Positions 1-10,233 of a stretch of DNA of 64,000 nt are shown here, piece by piece. Every line of letters begins with the position of its first letter. Positions within the stretch are counted from its first letter, which is position 1. The notes under the pieces are model-generated. The model was not told the origin of the DNA. It made no database searches and saw only the letters and a program-made list of their open reading frames with translations. The stretch spans positions 1 to 64,000 of the forward strand of contig JAJDBS010000253.1 of the NCBI GenBank assembly GCA_029261235.1, written 5' to 3'. The position numbers and the translations under genes are program-made. The DNA comes from Nitrospirales bacterium (lineage in GTDB: Bacteria > Nitrospirota > Nitrospiria > Nitrospirales > UBA8639).

Positions 1-1438
1 ACCCCGTTACCTCAGGCTCAAGGTTGTCAGTCCAGTCGAGCGCCACCGTCATATCGTCCACGGCTGTCGCGATGAGGCCGGTCGGCGCCGCCAAGGTGTC
101 GCTAGTCTGATAGCGCACGACGAACGCGGGGCCGGGCCACAAGACCTCAATTCCGTGGGCCGCTGTGGTCGACTGAAAGGAGATCGCATTATCCCCAGAG
201 AGGAGCGCGGTCGTGGGTACTGAAAGCCGATCCATACTGTAGTAATGGTCTCGCCCATATCGAATAGGGTTGGTGAAAGAATTTACCTTCAGCGTGTTCA
301 CTGATCCGTCCGTAATTGACCCATTCCAGCTGCGGAGAACCAGTCGTGCTTCGATGGCCTCCGTCAGGTCTATCGTGGGTGGGATGTGGATCGTCATCGT
401 TTTTCTGTCACCATCGCGAACACGGAATTCATGGGTGACGCCGGCAGCGGTGTACAATTGTACCGAGGTCCTTACCCGCTCGAGTGTGAGATCTTTGACT
501 TCATCCGTTACATACCAGACGTCGTTGTTGTCTTGAATCCGCGCGATAAATTTGACCGCACCCACCTCCTGATCTGGGACATAGGTCGTATCCCACGGCA
601 GGTCATAGGGGAATGACTCGTCGGTGCCCACATGTTTGCGAAGTCCGAGAAGGTCTGGATTCACGTATTCGAACTGGTCGCGGTGATAGTTTCCCTGATA
701 GGCCGGAAAGCGCCCATCGCCATCGGTATCGTAGTCGTCCACATACGCCAGGACCTGTACCTTTTGGATTCCCGACGGACTCTGGGCCGCGACGCTGATC
801 GTCGGATTATCCACGATGGTTGCCCCGGAGGTATGTGAGGTAATAGATCCCGTTGGGTGGGTTTTGAGGCCTGCGTCGTAATACACCCGCACCCGAATTT
901 CGTACCACCCCCACTGACCCCAGTTATACGGTCCCGCGGTGCAGGTTCCTATCTGATCATCAGCGATCCCGTCAAAGCTGTTGAGTCCCAACTTTAAGTC
1001 GTTGAGGGGGATGTCGACCGTGAAGTTTGTCTGGTACATGTAGCAGGTGCCCTCGTCGGGCGTCGAAGCTAGCTTTGGCATGGGGATCGTCGGATTGCCG
1101 TCAGGAGCGTTGATGGTGAAGCCCTGCCCGGAGGTCCCCAGATGTCCTCCCCATGCATTGAAAATCGCCTCGGCGTGCGTGGCGTTTTGCAGGTCGTCAA
1201 TGGCAACGGACAGGGTTTCATTCGGGAGGCAACATTGAGCGCCGGGATGGCGAGCGTCAGGATCGGTCACACGAAATTCATTCTGGTTATTAGGAGCGAA
1301 GACAAAGTCTTTATACACCTCGCCAGGCTTCGGGGGCTCTAAGAATTGCGCGAACGAAGGTTGGACGGTCAGGCTGCTGAAGAATACACAGAGTCCAAGT
1401 AAGATCAGGAGTCGGTTGCAGGTAGGCTCAAGCTTCAT
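1..1438 (-). CDS. Secreted protein with N-terminal signal peptide, FN3-like sequence at the truncated end (partial, runs off left edge of window)
   Basis: Own translation of minus strand from ATG at 1438: MKLEPTCNRLLILLGLCVFFSSLTVQPSFAQFLEPPKPGEVYKDFVFAPNNQNEFRVTD... continues open to base 1 (...APTGLIATAVDDMTVALDWTDNLEPEVTG, FN3-like). Missing from ORF track because it has no stop in the window. Confidence 0.85.
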   Translation of the reverse strand, partial: MKLEPTCNRLLILLGLCVFFSSLTVQPSFAQFLEPPKPGEVYKDFVFAPNNQNEFRVTDPDARHPGAQCCLPNETLSVAIDDLQNATHAEAIFNAWGGHLGTSGQGFTINAPDGNPTIPMPKLASTPDEGTCYMYQTNFTVDIPLNDLKLGLNSFDGIADDQIGTCTAGPYNWGQWGWYEIRVRVYYDAGLKTHPTGSITSHTSGATIVDNPTISVAAQSPSGIQKVQVLAYVDDYDTDGDGRFPAYQGNYHRDQFEYVNPDLLGLRKHVGTDESFPYDLPWDTTYVPDQEVGAVKFIARIQDNNDVWYVTDEVKDLTLERVRTSVQLYTAAGVTHEFRVRDGDRKTMTIHIPPTIDLTEAIEARLVLRSWNGSITDGSVNTLKVNSFTNPIRYGRDHYYSMDRLSVPTTALLSGDNAISFQSTTAAHGIEVLWPGPAFVVRYQTSDTLAAPTGLIATAVDDMTVALDWTDNLEPEVTG

Positions 1439-2049
1439 AGGGGCAATTCTCCTAGGCAGAACATTTTTAGGTTTATGGAAAAAGAAAGAACCCATCGGTC
1501 GCATCGCGTACATCATGAGCGATGTTCTCTCTCCATCTAAGAAAGATATCCTTTGTGTATTTATCGTGGTTCAAGCCGTCTTCTTGCACATCGACGGCCC
1601 ACTTCCTCTGATTGAACGCTACGGCGTTAGTCATGAATTCTGCGTGAGGCGAGGCATTGGACATTCACCGCTTCCACAACCATACGTATAGTCGTGGGAA
1701 GATGATTTCAATGATGTCCATGACTACGGCCTGCGCAGCAAAGAATTATCGAAAAATTTCTGTTAGGGGGAATGCTCAAACGACGTGGGTGTACCGACAA
1801 GATAGCTTGTACCGACCATACGCGAACCGTATCGAATCGTCTCTTCCGTGAACAGACGCTGGTCACGCAGAACAGGAGCACGATATCCTTGTGCGATGAT
1901 GCCCTGCCTACGATACCGCCACGCGATGAGAATGCGCAAGCTGACATTTTTTCGTCCCCAACCGAAAGTCTTGTTCTGAACGGCAGGTTGTTGACTCGAT
2001 GTTGAAATCCATTCTTAGGGCTGTTGTCGAATACGAAGATTCTTTCTGA

Positions 2050-2683
2050 TGACGTATGGGCGCCACGCCTGACAAATTACGGGATCCTTCCCCACGGAAG
2101 CGACTTGAATTTTTTGTCCTGGACGTCACTGCACGTGCTGCAGCGGACCTTCTCGATCTTTAGGCCAATACGACGACACGGTTTTATCACAAAATTTGTG
2201 TCATTCATGCGGAGAAACTGGAGGCCGAGGCCTCAGGCGAAGCTGGAGGAATTGAGTTGGATGAAAGGTATTTTGGTAGGGTGCGGAAGGGTATGCGCGG
2301 ATGGGGTAGGGCGGGGAGGGTGCGGGGGGCGGCAACTTGAAGCGAGGGGGGATATCTCTATGCAGATTATTGATAACCCGAGGAACGCTTCTCTGATGCT
2401 AATTATTCTCAGTGAAATCGAGACTGATCGTCTTGCCTCTTCCGATCGTTCTCGCTCCTACCATGCCTTACCTATTTCAGCGTTCAAGCATGATCGGATC
2501 AACCATTTGGTTCTATTGACTGAGGGAGGCAATCATTGCAATGGGTTTGAGTATTTCTGGAGCCAGAACACCCGCGTTTTGCGGAAATATCATGGCATAC
2601 CGGCCAAAGATTTGTCTGGGTTTTTGAAAGAGTCAGAGTGGAGATTGAATTTTGGATCCATCTCTACCAATGTCTCACCCTGA
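2050..2683 (+). pseudogene. Degenerate IS1595-family (ISXO2-like) transposase remnant
   Basis: Pieces in two frames: EFFVLDVTARAAADLLDL*ANTTTRFYHKICVIHAEKLEAEASGEAGGIELDERYFGRVRKGMRGWGRAGRVRGAAT* then (other frame) SYHALPISAFKHDRINH...NHCNGFEYFWSQNTRVLRKYHGIPAKDLSGFLKESEWRLNF, matching the typical ISXO2-like DDE layout; in-frame stops and frameshift. Confidence 0.8.
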
Positions 2684-2789
2684 AAAGGTGGTGCGGGTTG
2701 TGACTTCTCTACGGCAGCCCCTCATGCTTTATTAGGGATGCATCAAGCCGTTTCTCGTGGTTCGGGAACAACGAACCCCACACATGGCA

Positions 2790-3860
2790 CTATGACTGAT
2801 CATTCTGAAGAATTCCTGCCATTATTGTCGAGGATTCTCCTTTTGCCCAGGGCCAGGGGGTGTTATCACCAGGTTTTGCTTCCTGCGCAGCTTTGACGAG
2901 TTTGTCGGTCTGCGTCCCGACGAGTGAGTTCCATCCACTTTGGACAGTTTCTACCCACTCCGTTTCCGCACGAAAAGTCACGCAAGGGACTCGTAGCCAA
3001 TACGCTTCCTTCTGCACTCCCCCTGAATCGGTGAGGATGGCTCGAGCCTCGGACTCCAGGAGCAGCATATCGATATATGAAACAGGTTCAATGGTGTGAA
3101 TGTTCGAAGGCCAGGTTTCTCCAAGTTGACTCAAATACTTCCGCGTCCGTGGGTGGGCGGGAAACACGATTTGATGCCCAGCGTTCGCCAATTCGAGAAA
3201 TCCCTGGATAATGCTTTTAAGATTTTGAGGGTCGTCCGTGTTTTCCGCCCGATGCATGGTGGCCAACATGTATTCTTTGGACTTCAACCCAAGCTGCTTC
3301 AGGATCATTGATGTCTGTTGTGCGGCATCAAGATTTTCGAACAACGCATCGTACATGACGTCGCCAACTAGGGAAACGCCTTCTTTCACTCCTTCTTGAT
3401 GTAAATGTTGTACTGCGGTCTTCGTCGGACAGAATAAAAAGCTCGATAGATGATCCGTGACGATACGATTGATTTCTTCTGGCATCTGGCGGTTAAAACT
3501 CCGTAACCCCGCTTCAATATGGACGACCTTGATATGAAGTTTCGCCGCGACGATGGCTCCGGCCAGTGTTGAGTTTGTATCACCGTACACCACCACATAG
3601 TCGGGCTGTTCTTTGAGGATCACTTCTTCAATCTTTTTGAGCATTTCAGCCGTCTGCTGAGCATGACTGGCCGATCCCACTTCTAGATTATAGTCAGGTT
3701 TCGGAATATTCAGGTCCCGGAAAAAGACATCGCTCATATTCGCGTCATAATGCTGCCCCGTATGAACTAAAATTTCTGTGGCAAACTTCCGTAACTCCCG
3801 AGACACCGGGCCGCATTTGATAAACTGTGGACGTGCTCCTATTATCGAGACAATTTTCAT
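2790..3860 (-). CDS. wecB: UDP-N-acetylglucosamine 2-epimerase (non-hydrolysing), WecB/WbpI-like
   Basis: MKIVSIIGARPQFIKCGPVSRELR...VHIEAGLRSFNRQMPEEINRIVTDHLS...LTDSGGVQKEAYWLRVPCVTFRAETEWVE. Confidence 0.93.
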   Translation of the reverse strand: MKIVSIIGARPQFIKCGPVSRELRKFATEILVHTGQHYDANMSDVFFRDLNIPKPDYNLEVGSASHAQQTAEMLKKIEEVILKEQPDYVVVYGDTNSTLAGAIVAAKLHIKVVHIEAGLRSFNRQMPEEINRIVTDHLSSFLFCPTKTAVQHLHQEGVKEGVSLVGDVMYDALFENLDAAQQTSMILKQLGLKSKEYMLATMHRAENTDDPQNLKSIIQGFLELANAGHQIVFPAHPRTRKYLSQLGETWPSNIHTIEPVSYIDMLLLESEARAILTDSGGVQKEAYWLRVPCVTFRAETEWVETVQSGWNSLVGTQTDKLVKAAQEAKPGDNTPWPWAKGESSTIMAGILQNDQS

Positions 3861-4996
3861 TGGTTATAGAACTCCTGAATTTTGCTGACAACTTGCTCTT
3901 GCTGCTCCTGCTTCAATTCAGGATAGATAGGGATGCCAACGGTTTCTTTGCAGGCAAGCTCAGCGTGAGGAAAGTCCCCTTCGTGATACCCAAGATCCTG
4001 CAAGCATTCTTGGAGATGAAAGGGAACCGGGTAATAGACTTCATTCCCGATTCCATTCTCCTTGAGGAAGTTTCGTAACCCATCCCGGTTAGGCAGACGA
4101 ACCACGAATTGATTATAGATATGGTAATGGGTGACGCCTCCGTCCTGGTAAACCGCTTTGGGAAGTTGTAGCCCGATCTTCTCCATTAACCCGCTTTCTT
4201 TGAACAAGACGGCATACCGCTCGGCGTTTTGTTGGCGCCATGAGGTCCAACGATCTAAATATGGAAGCTTGACGTTTAGAATTGCGGCTTGGAGTGTGTC
4301 CAAGCGGAAATTCCCTCCAATAAATTTGTGATAATATTTTGGTTTCCCTCCTTGGACACGGAGGATACGAATTCGCTCCATCAATTCCTGATCGTTTGTC
4401 ACAACCATTCCACCATCACCAAACCCACCGAGGTTTTTACTTGGAAAGAACGACATACACCCGAGTGTGCCCATACTTCCGGCTCGTCGACCCTCACGAT
4501 ATTCAGCTCCCAAGGATTGTGCGGCGTCTTCGATCACCCCTAGGCCATGCTGGGAAGCCAGCTTCATGATTGGATCCATATCGGCACACTGCCCATAGAG
4601 ATGAACAGGCACAATGGCCTTTGTCCGAGAGGTGATCACTTCCTTGATCTTCATTGGGTCAATGTTGTAGGTCACCGGATCTATATCAGCGAACACCGGT
4701 CTGGCCCCAAGCCTGACAATCGTCCCAGCTGTGGCAAAGAAAGACAAGGGGGTCGTAATCACCTCATCACCCGGCTTGATATTGAGAGCCATCAAGGAGA
4801 CCAGTAAGGCATCAGTCCCGGAGGACACTCCAATTCCGTATTGAGTTTGTGAATAGTTCGCCACTTTTTCTTCTAGGAGCTTAACCTCTTCCCCGAGAAT
4901 GAAATTGTTTTTATCAAGGACTTGCTCCATTGCAGCAAGAAGGTCTTTGCGGATGGGATCATGTTGTGCTTTGAGATCTAGTAAGGGAACGGCCAT
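3857..4996 (-). CDS. DegT/DnrJ/EryC1/StrS-family PLP sugar aminotransferase (WbpE-like)
   Basis: MAVPLLDLKAQHDPIRKDLLAAMEQVLDKNNFILGEEVKLLEEKVA...GVSSGTDALLVSLMAL...EDAAQSLGAEY...FPSKNLGGFGDGGMV; 4-nt overlap with the epimerase. Confidence 0.93.
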   Translation of the reverse strand: MAVPLLDLKAQHDPIRKDLLAAMEQVLDKNNFILGEEVKLLEEKVANYSQTQYGIGVSSGTDALLVSLMALNIKPGDEVITTPLSFFATAGTIVRLGARPVFADIDPVTYNIDPMKIKEVITSRTKAIVPVHLYGQCADMDPIMKLASQHGLGVIEDAAQSLGAEYREGRRAGSMGTLGCMSFFPSKNLGGFGDGGMVVTNDQELMERIRILRVQGGKPKYYHKFIGGNFRLDTLQAAILNVKLPYLDRWTSWRQQNAERYAVLFKESGLMEKIGLQLPKAVYQDGGVTHYHIYNQFVVRLPNRDGLRNFLKENGIGNEVYYPVPFHLQECLQDLGYHEGDFPHAELACKETVGIPIYPELKQEQQEQVVSKIQEFYNQ

Positions 4997-5020
4997 GTTT
5001 GGGCTCCTTCTGATTGATGC

Positions 5021-6634
5021 TTAATTTAATTTTGAAATACCAAGTTGAGTCTTAGCATATTGTTTTCCACATCGACAGACTGCCTTGTCATTGTTCAAGG
5101 TCAATTTGACTCCACATTCGCACATCCAACCCTTGATCTTGGCTGGGGTACCGACGACGAGTGCATAATCTGGTACATCTTTCGTGACCATTGCGCCTGC
5201 TCCAATAAACGCATATTTACCTATTGTGGTACCACAAAGAATCGTGCAATTCGCCCCAAACGTTGCTCCTGTTTTTACGAGCGTCGGTTTGAGTTCATCC
5301 ATTCGGCGAATTTCACTACGTGGATTGATCACGTTCGTAAACACCATGGATGGGCCACAGAACACAAAGTCCTCTAACGTGACGCCTTCGTACACGGAGA
5401 CATTATTTTGTATCTTCACCCCATTCCCGACCTTCACGTTTGGCCCGACAACGACATTTTGCCCGATCTTGCACTGTGTTCCTATCGTTGAGCCTTTTAG
5501 GATATGGGAAAAGTGCCAAATGCTGGTTTCATCACCAATGACCACCTCGTCATCAATATACGCGGATGCATGCGCAAAATACTTTTCTGCTGAAGCGGCT
5601 TGTGTCTGGGTTGAAGATGATGGTTTCTTTTCAAGCGCCTCTTGGCATTGCTGAAGAACTGATAACACTCTTACCCCTTCGTTGCCATCCGTTCTAGGGC
5701 TTTCACGAGATTGGACACTTTCTAGGAAATGCCGACATTCCGCTTCAAGAGGCTCTACCGGGTCAAGCTCCACGGTCTGGGCATCCGCTTTATTTGCGAT
5801 GGGAATCTGATTTTTCCAATCGATCGTATGGGGGTACAACAGTAGTTTGTCTACTTTTTCAAGATCGTTAAAGACCGCCATTTTTCTTTCACCGACGACG
5901 ATGAGCTTCTGCTCTTTGAATGGATGAAGCCAGGAGACGAAGATATGCGCTTTGACTCCACTTGGAAAAGACAGGAGCGTGACGGTGACGTCTGCAATTT
6001 GCTGATGCAGGTAATTTCCACCTTGTGACATGATCGAATCGGGCATCTCGCCCAGTAGTCCAAGAATCACTGAAATATCATGAGGAGCGAATGACCACAA
6101 GATATTCTCTTCTCGACGAATTTTTCCCATATTGAGTCGGTTTGAATAGATATATTGGATGCGGCCCAATTCCCCAGAGTCGATGAGTTCTTTCACCTTG
6201 AGCACGGCTGGATGGTACCAAAGAAGGTGGCCAACCATTAAAATACGCCCTTGATCGCGAGCTAACGTGACGAGCGTTTGACCTTCCTCAACCGAAAGGC
6301 ATAAGGGCTTTTCCACAAACACATCCTTTCCGGCGGAAAGGGCTTTTCGAACGATGGTGGCATGAGTTTCAGCTGGCGTCGCAATGGCTACAGCCTGGAT
6401 ATCGGAACGCAGCAGGACTTCGTCGATAGAATGCATGACGTCGACACCCGGGTAATCTCGACTGAGTACCTCAAGGCGTTCTTTATCATTATCACAAATG
6501 ACTGAAAGGGCCTGAAGCCCATAAAAATTTCGAACTAAATTTTTCCCCCAGTACCCTGTCCCAATCACCGCGATTTTTGGATAAGACTCAGGTTTTTTTG
6601 CTGCCGTTTCTTTTTCAATGCCTGATTTTTTCAT
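5021..6634 (-). CDS. Bifunctional Gfo/Idh/MocA oxidoreductase + left-handed beta-helix N-acetyltransferase (WbpB-WbpD-like fusion) with C-terminal Cys-rich ribbon
   Basis: N-terminal [20 protein letters not shown]...[17 protein letters not shown]-terminal hexapeptide repeats [66 protein letters not shown]; tail [22 protein letters not shown]. Confidence 0.92.
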   Translation of the reverse strand: MKKSGIEKETAAKKPESYPKIAVIGTGYWGKNLVRNFYGLQALSVICDNDKERLEVLSRDYPGVDVMHSIDEVLLRSDIQAVAIATPAETHATIVRKALSAGKDVFVEKPLCLSVEEGQTLVTLARDQGRILMVGHLLWYHPAVLKVKELIDSGELGRIQYIYSNRLNMGKIRREENILWSFAPHDISVILGLLGEMPDSIMSQGGNYLHQQIADVTVTLLSFPSGVKAHIFVSWLHPFKEQKLIVVGERKMAVFNDLEKVDKLLLYPHTIDWKNQIPIANKADAQTVELDPVEPLEAECRHFLESVQSRESPRTDGNEGVRVLSVLQQCQEALEKKPSSSTQTQAASAEKYFAHASAYIDDEVVIGDETSIWHFSHILKGSTIGTQCKIGQNVVVGPNVKVGNGVKIQNNVSVYEGVTLEDFVFCGPSMVFTNVINPRSEIRRMDELKPTLVKTGATFGANCTILCGTTIGKYAFIGAGAMVTKDVPDYALVVGTPAKIKGWMCECGVKLTLNNDKAVCRCGKQYAKTQLGISKLN

Positions 6635-6844
6635 GACGAAGTCTCCCTTAACATATTTTCTAGTAGACTCTTATGGTCAAGTCCATGGCATCATTTCTCC
6701 CCCCGACGCGGAACCCATTCAGCCCAAGAGCCTTTATTCACGACGGGGCGACATGGGCTATGACAAAATTGACTACACGCGAATCTGACGTTCTCGAGTT
6801 TACGTGGAAATTCGAATGCCTCCCAAAGCCATTTTCATAAGGCC

Positions 6845-8698
6845 CTAGATCCTTTGAGCCAGCCAATACAGGGTTACAGCCTCAAACATTCGATTGGGCG
6901 CTTGTAGTAATTCTTGATCACAAAATGCTTGAGCGGGATTCACCCGTTTATTAAAGAAATCCTCAAGCTTACTGGAATTATCTCCTATTACTTTTCTTAT
7001 TTCATTCCCCAACCCATGAGTTAACCACGAATCTATCTGGACATCAAACCCCCGTTTAAACCGTGCCAGTCGAATTTCGTCAGGCACTCTATCACGTACA
7101 ACTTGCCGCATGACCCATTTGCCATATCCCTTTCGTAACTTGAGTGACGTGGGTAAGCTAAGCGCTAATTCTACGAGTCGAAAATCCATAAACGGGAGTC
7201 GGGTTTCCACGCTGTTTCCCATAGAATTTCGGTCCTCATATCTAAGCAGTGTTGGCAAGCTGAGATCTAGTACGTCGCGTACTTGCCTATGCCACAAGGG
7301 CGTATTCTCGTCATGCCCAAGGGCAAGGGGCTCAATATCCGGAAATGTCAATAAAGAATCCATGCCTTTTCTCGACGTGTATCGAGCACGCTGCTGCCAA
7401 TACATCCGAACGGAGGCCGCTTCCGCATACGCCAACGGAAGTATGTCATAGAGAAAACGAACCATTCCTGGAAGATTTCTTTTTTGGACCAGTTCACGAA
7501 AGCGAAACACCTGATATTTTCTGTAACCCATAAATATTTCATCACCCCCCTGGCCACCTAACATCACCTTTAGCCCCAGCTCACGAGCTCTTTGGAAGAC
7601 GAGGTTTTGGGAGATGATGCTCCCGCCTGGAAATGGAGCGTCCTGGTCTTGAACCGTGCGTCTAAACACCTCAGTTATGTGTTCTATTCCTGTATTTTTT
7701 GTATTCACATAGACAGGCTTTACGGCACGAACCTTACAGAAGCGATGAACAATTGGAGCTTCTGTCTTTGGGTCGTCAGGATCCCCAAAACAGATACCCG
7801 TCACTAATGGATGATCTTCTGTGAGTCTTGCGGCCACTGAGGCAGAGTCCAATCCACCACTAAGGCTGACTCCTACGGGAACGTCTGATCGAAGTCTCAC
7901 GCGAACGGCATCAGAAAATATACTTTCAACCTGTTCCAGCAGGTCCGCTTCGCTCAACTGGTGGTTGTGCTCCACCAATGCCTCAACGTTGTCGATTAAA
8001 TTATAATATTTAACTTGAGAGGTATTCGGCTTTTTATTCTTGTTAAGCCCAAGACAAAGATAGTGGCCAGACTTTATTGCCTGAAGATTTCCATAGGGCG
8101 TCATATCACTCGAATCTTCAAATACCGAATATTTCAAGCCTCGGGCTACATATTCCATGTTGGGTTTTAGGCCAAAATAGCTCGCCAGTTCATTGGTGGT
8201 TGAGGCAAAGGCAAAGAACCGTTGGTCATAGTAGTAAAAACAAGGTTTCACTCCATATCGATCCCGGCACAGCCACAGTTTTTCTTCATCTCTATCGAAT
8301 AGTGCAAAAGCAAACATCCCATTTAGTTGCGAAAGGCACTCTGGCCCCCATTCTTTGAAGGCCTCTAACACGACCTCAGTATCGCTTTGGGTCATAAAGC
8401 GATGACCTAATGCCTCTAATTCCGCCTTAAGCTCGATGTAATTATATATTTCGCCATTGTAGACCAAGCAATACTTCTGCGAATGATCAAACATCGGCTG
8501 ATTGGCCTCAGCATGTAAATCGATAATACTTAATCGATTATGTCCCAAGCTTAGTTTAGACGTGTGCAAGTCAAAATCATGTACCCTTTCAAAGTCTGGT
8601 CCGCGCGAGCGTTGACTTTTAACGAGCCGATGGACTAATTCGCTCGCAATCTCACCCGTTCTACTTTTGAAATCTATCGCCCCACTAATCCCACACAT
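6845..8698 (-). CDS. asnB: Asparagine synthase (glutamine-hydrolysing)-like amidotransferase
   Basis: MCGISGAIDFKSRTGEIA...RGPDFERV...GHNRLSIIDL...DVPVGVSLSGGLDSASVAARL. Confidence 0.9.
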   Translation of the reverse strand: MCGISGAIDFKSRTGEIASELVHRLVKSQRSRGPDFERVHDFDLHTSKLSLGHNRLSIIDLHAEANQPMFDHSQKYCLVYNGEIYNYIELKAELEALGHRFMTQSDTEVVLEAFKEWGPECLSQLNGMFAFALFDRDEEKLWLCRDRYGVKPCFYYYDQRFFAFASTTNELASYFGLKPNMEYVARGLKYSVFEDSSDMTPYGNLQAIKSGHYLCLGLNKNKKPNTSQVKYYNLIDNVEALVEHNHQLSEADLLEQVESIFSDAVRVRLRSDVPVGVSLSGGLDSASVAARLTEDHPLVTGICFGDPDDPKTEAPIVHRFCKVRAVKPVYVNTKNTGIEHITEVFRRTVQDQDAPFPGGSIISQNLVFQRARELGLKVMLGGQGGDEIFMGYRKYQVFRFRELVQKRNLPGMVRFLYDILPLAYAEAASVRMYWQQRARYTSRKGMDSLLTFPDIEPLALGHDENTPLWHRQVRDVLDLSLPTLLRYEDRNSMGNSVETRLPFMDFRLVELALSLPTSLKLRKGYGKWVMRQVVRDRVPDEIRLARFKRGFDVQIDSWLTHGLGNEIRKVIGDNSSKLEDFFNKRVNPAQAFCDQELLQAPNRMFEAVTLYWLAQRI

Positions 8699-8973
8699 TC
8701 TTAGAGTCCTCTCGGTGTTTCTTGGGCCAAGGGTTTGGATGAAAACTTCTGGGGCCTTCGCGTTTGTTTAGCCCGGTTTAATTTTGGGCGAAGCATGCGT
8801 GGCTCGCGAAGATCCAACGACTTGGCTTTTTGGGGGAATACCTCAAGACATATTTTATGGCACAGTCTATGACATTTTCCGCAATTTTTGGATTGTACCT
8901 TCCAGGGTCTCAGTCATCTTCCCAATTTGGAAAGTTCCGAAAGACACCTTCTGGACGGAGCTTGTCCTGGCCT

Positions 8974-10233
8974 TCAACTCGTGGAACCGTTCTCGCGATC
9001 TTCACCAGCACTCTTGAATAAGAGGCGTTCAAAATCCTTAGCAATCTTATCTCGATCATAATACTTAAACACAAAATGACGTCCATTCTTCCCTAATGTT
9101 TCACTGTAAGCCCGATCGTGATAAAGCTTTAAAATTGCTTCGGCCATCGCGGGGGGGCTCTCTGGCTCAACACAGATTCCTGATTGAGCCTTTTCTACGA
9201 GCGTACGAGCTTCCCCATCGACTGCGAGTATCAGGGGGATAGCGGAAGCCATGGCTTCGAACATCTTGGATGGCAAGGCCCCTTTGAATAGATCAAGTCG
9301 TTTAAGAGGAATGGCAGCAACATCAAACAAGCGAAGTATCTTCGGCATATCTGTAGAGGGTGCGGCAGGATAAAAGTGGATATTGTCTAATTTTGCTTGA
9401 TTGGATAAATGAATCAGTTTCGATTTTTCCGGTCCCTCGCCGAAGAACACAAACGTCAGGTCCCGATAGTCTGAAAGAAGTTGGGCTGTTTGGATTATGA
9501 CCTCAAGCCCTTGTGCTATCCCATGGAGCCCCGCATACCCAATCACAAATTTGTCACGAATGCCAAGTTTCTCTTTTGTGAAAGCTCCCTCTTGATTATT
9601 CAATGAAGGCGGCGAACACCCTTCTAGGCTTGCTCCATTGGGGATGAGGGCTACGGTCTTGTCTGTAAATCGCGATTGAATATTTTTTACTATTCCTTGA
9701 GTCTGACCTGTAATCAGATGTGCCTGTCGATAGAGGAACTCCTCAAGCCACGTGGCAAGAGCGACAATGGTCTTGTTTTTGACTATTCCCATGGCCACGG
9801 CAGATTCCGGCCACAGATCTGAGATGTTGAGGACCAGTTTGCTCCCTTTGATCTTGCTCAAGAGCAGTCCAGTCATTCCTAGGAACAATGGTGGTGACTC
9901 CACTACGATAAAATCTTGTTGTCCCAGTTTCACTGTCCCTACAATTGCCGATGAAATGACAAATGAAAAATAATTCAATAACCGTGGCACCATGCGAGGA
10001 TTTTTCGTTGCGTAAATCCAGGCACGAAGAACGTTCACATCTTCAATCTTTTCTTCTAACATCAGATGGCCTGAATATGGTTCGGGAATTATTCCACTTG
10101 GATAATTTGGGAACGCGGTCAGCACCGTAATTTGATGGCCAGCTTTCAGTAAGGAAACAGCTAACGCTGACAATCTTTTTTGCGGTGCCCCCATTTCTGG
10201 AGGGAAATATTGCGTGAGGATTAGAATTCGCAT
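8974..10233 (-). CDS. Glycosyltransferase family 4 (WbuB-like)
   Basis: Start taken at ATG 10233 (MRILILTQYFPPEMGAPQKRLSALAVSLLKAGHQITVLTAFPNYPSG); the track ORF extends to 10404 but its N-terminus is not family-like. C-terminal ALPSKMFEAMASAIPLILAVDGEARTLVEKAQSGICVEPESP. Confidence 0.88.
   Translation of the reverse strand: MRILILTQYFPPEMGAPQKRLSALAVSLLKAGHQITVLTAFPNYPSGIIPEPYSGHLMLEEKIEDVNVLRAWIYATKNPRMVPRLLNYFSFVISSAIVGTVKLGQQDFIVVESPPLFLGMTGLLLSKIKGSKLVLNISDLWPESAVAMGIVKNKTIVALATWLEEFLYRQAHLITGQTQGIVKNIQSRFTDKTVALIPNGASLEGCSPPSLNNQEGAFTKEKLGIRDKFVIGYAGLHGIAQGLEVIIQTAQLLSDYRDLTFVFFGEGPEKSKLIHLSNQAKLDNIHFYPAAPSTDMPKILRLFDVAAIPLKRLDLFKGALPSKMFEAMASAIPLILAVDGEARTLVEKAQSGICVEPESPPAMAEAILKLYHDRAYSETLGKNGRHFVFKYYDRDKIAKDFERLLFKSAGEDRENGSTS

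Noticed and set aside
2024-2683. 219-aa plus-strand ORF as an intact gene
   Set aside because: Only its C-terminal part is transposase-like; the N-terminal part is the wrong frame of the same IS1595 relic.
2757-2783. Hairpin downstream of wecB (GTGGTTCG...CGAACCcCAC) as a terminator of the glycan operon
   Set aside because: Bulged stem and no T-tract on the relevant strand.
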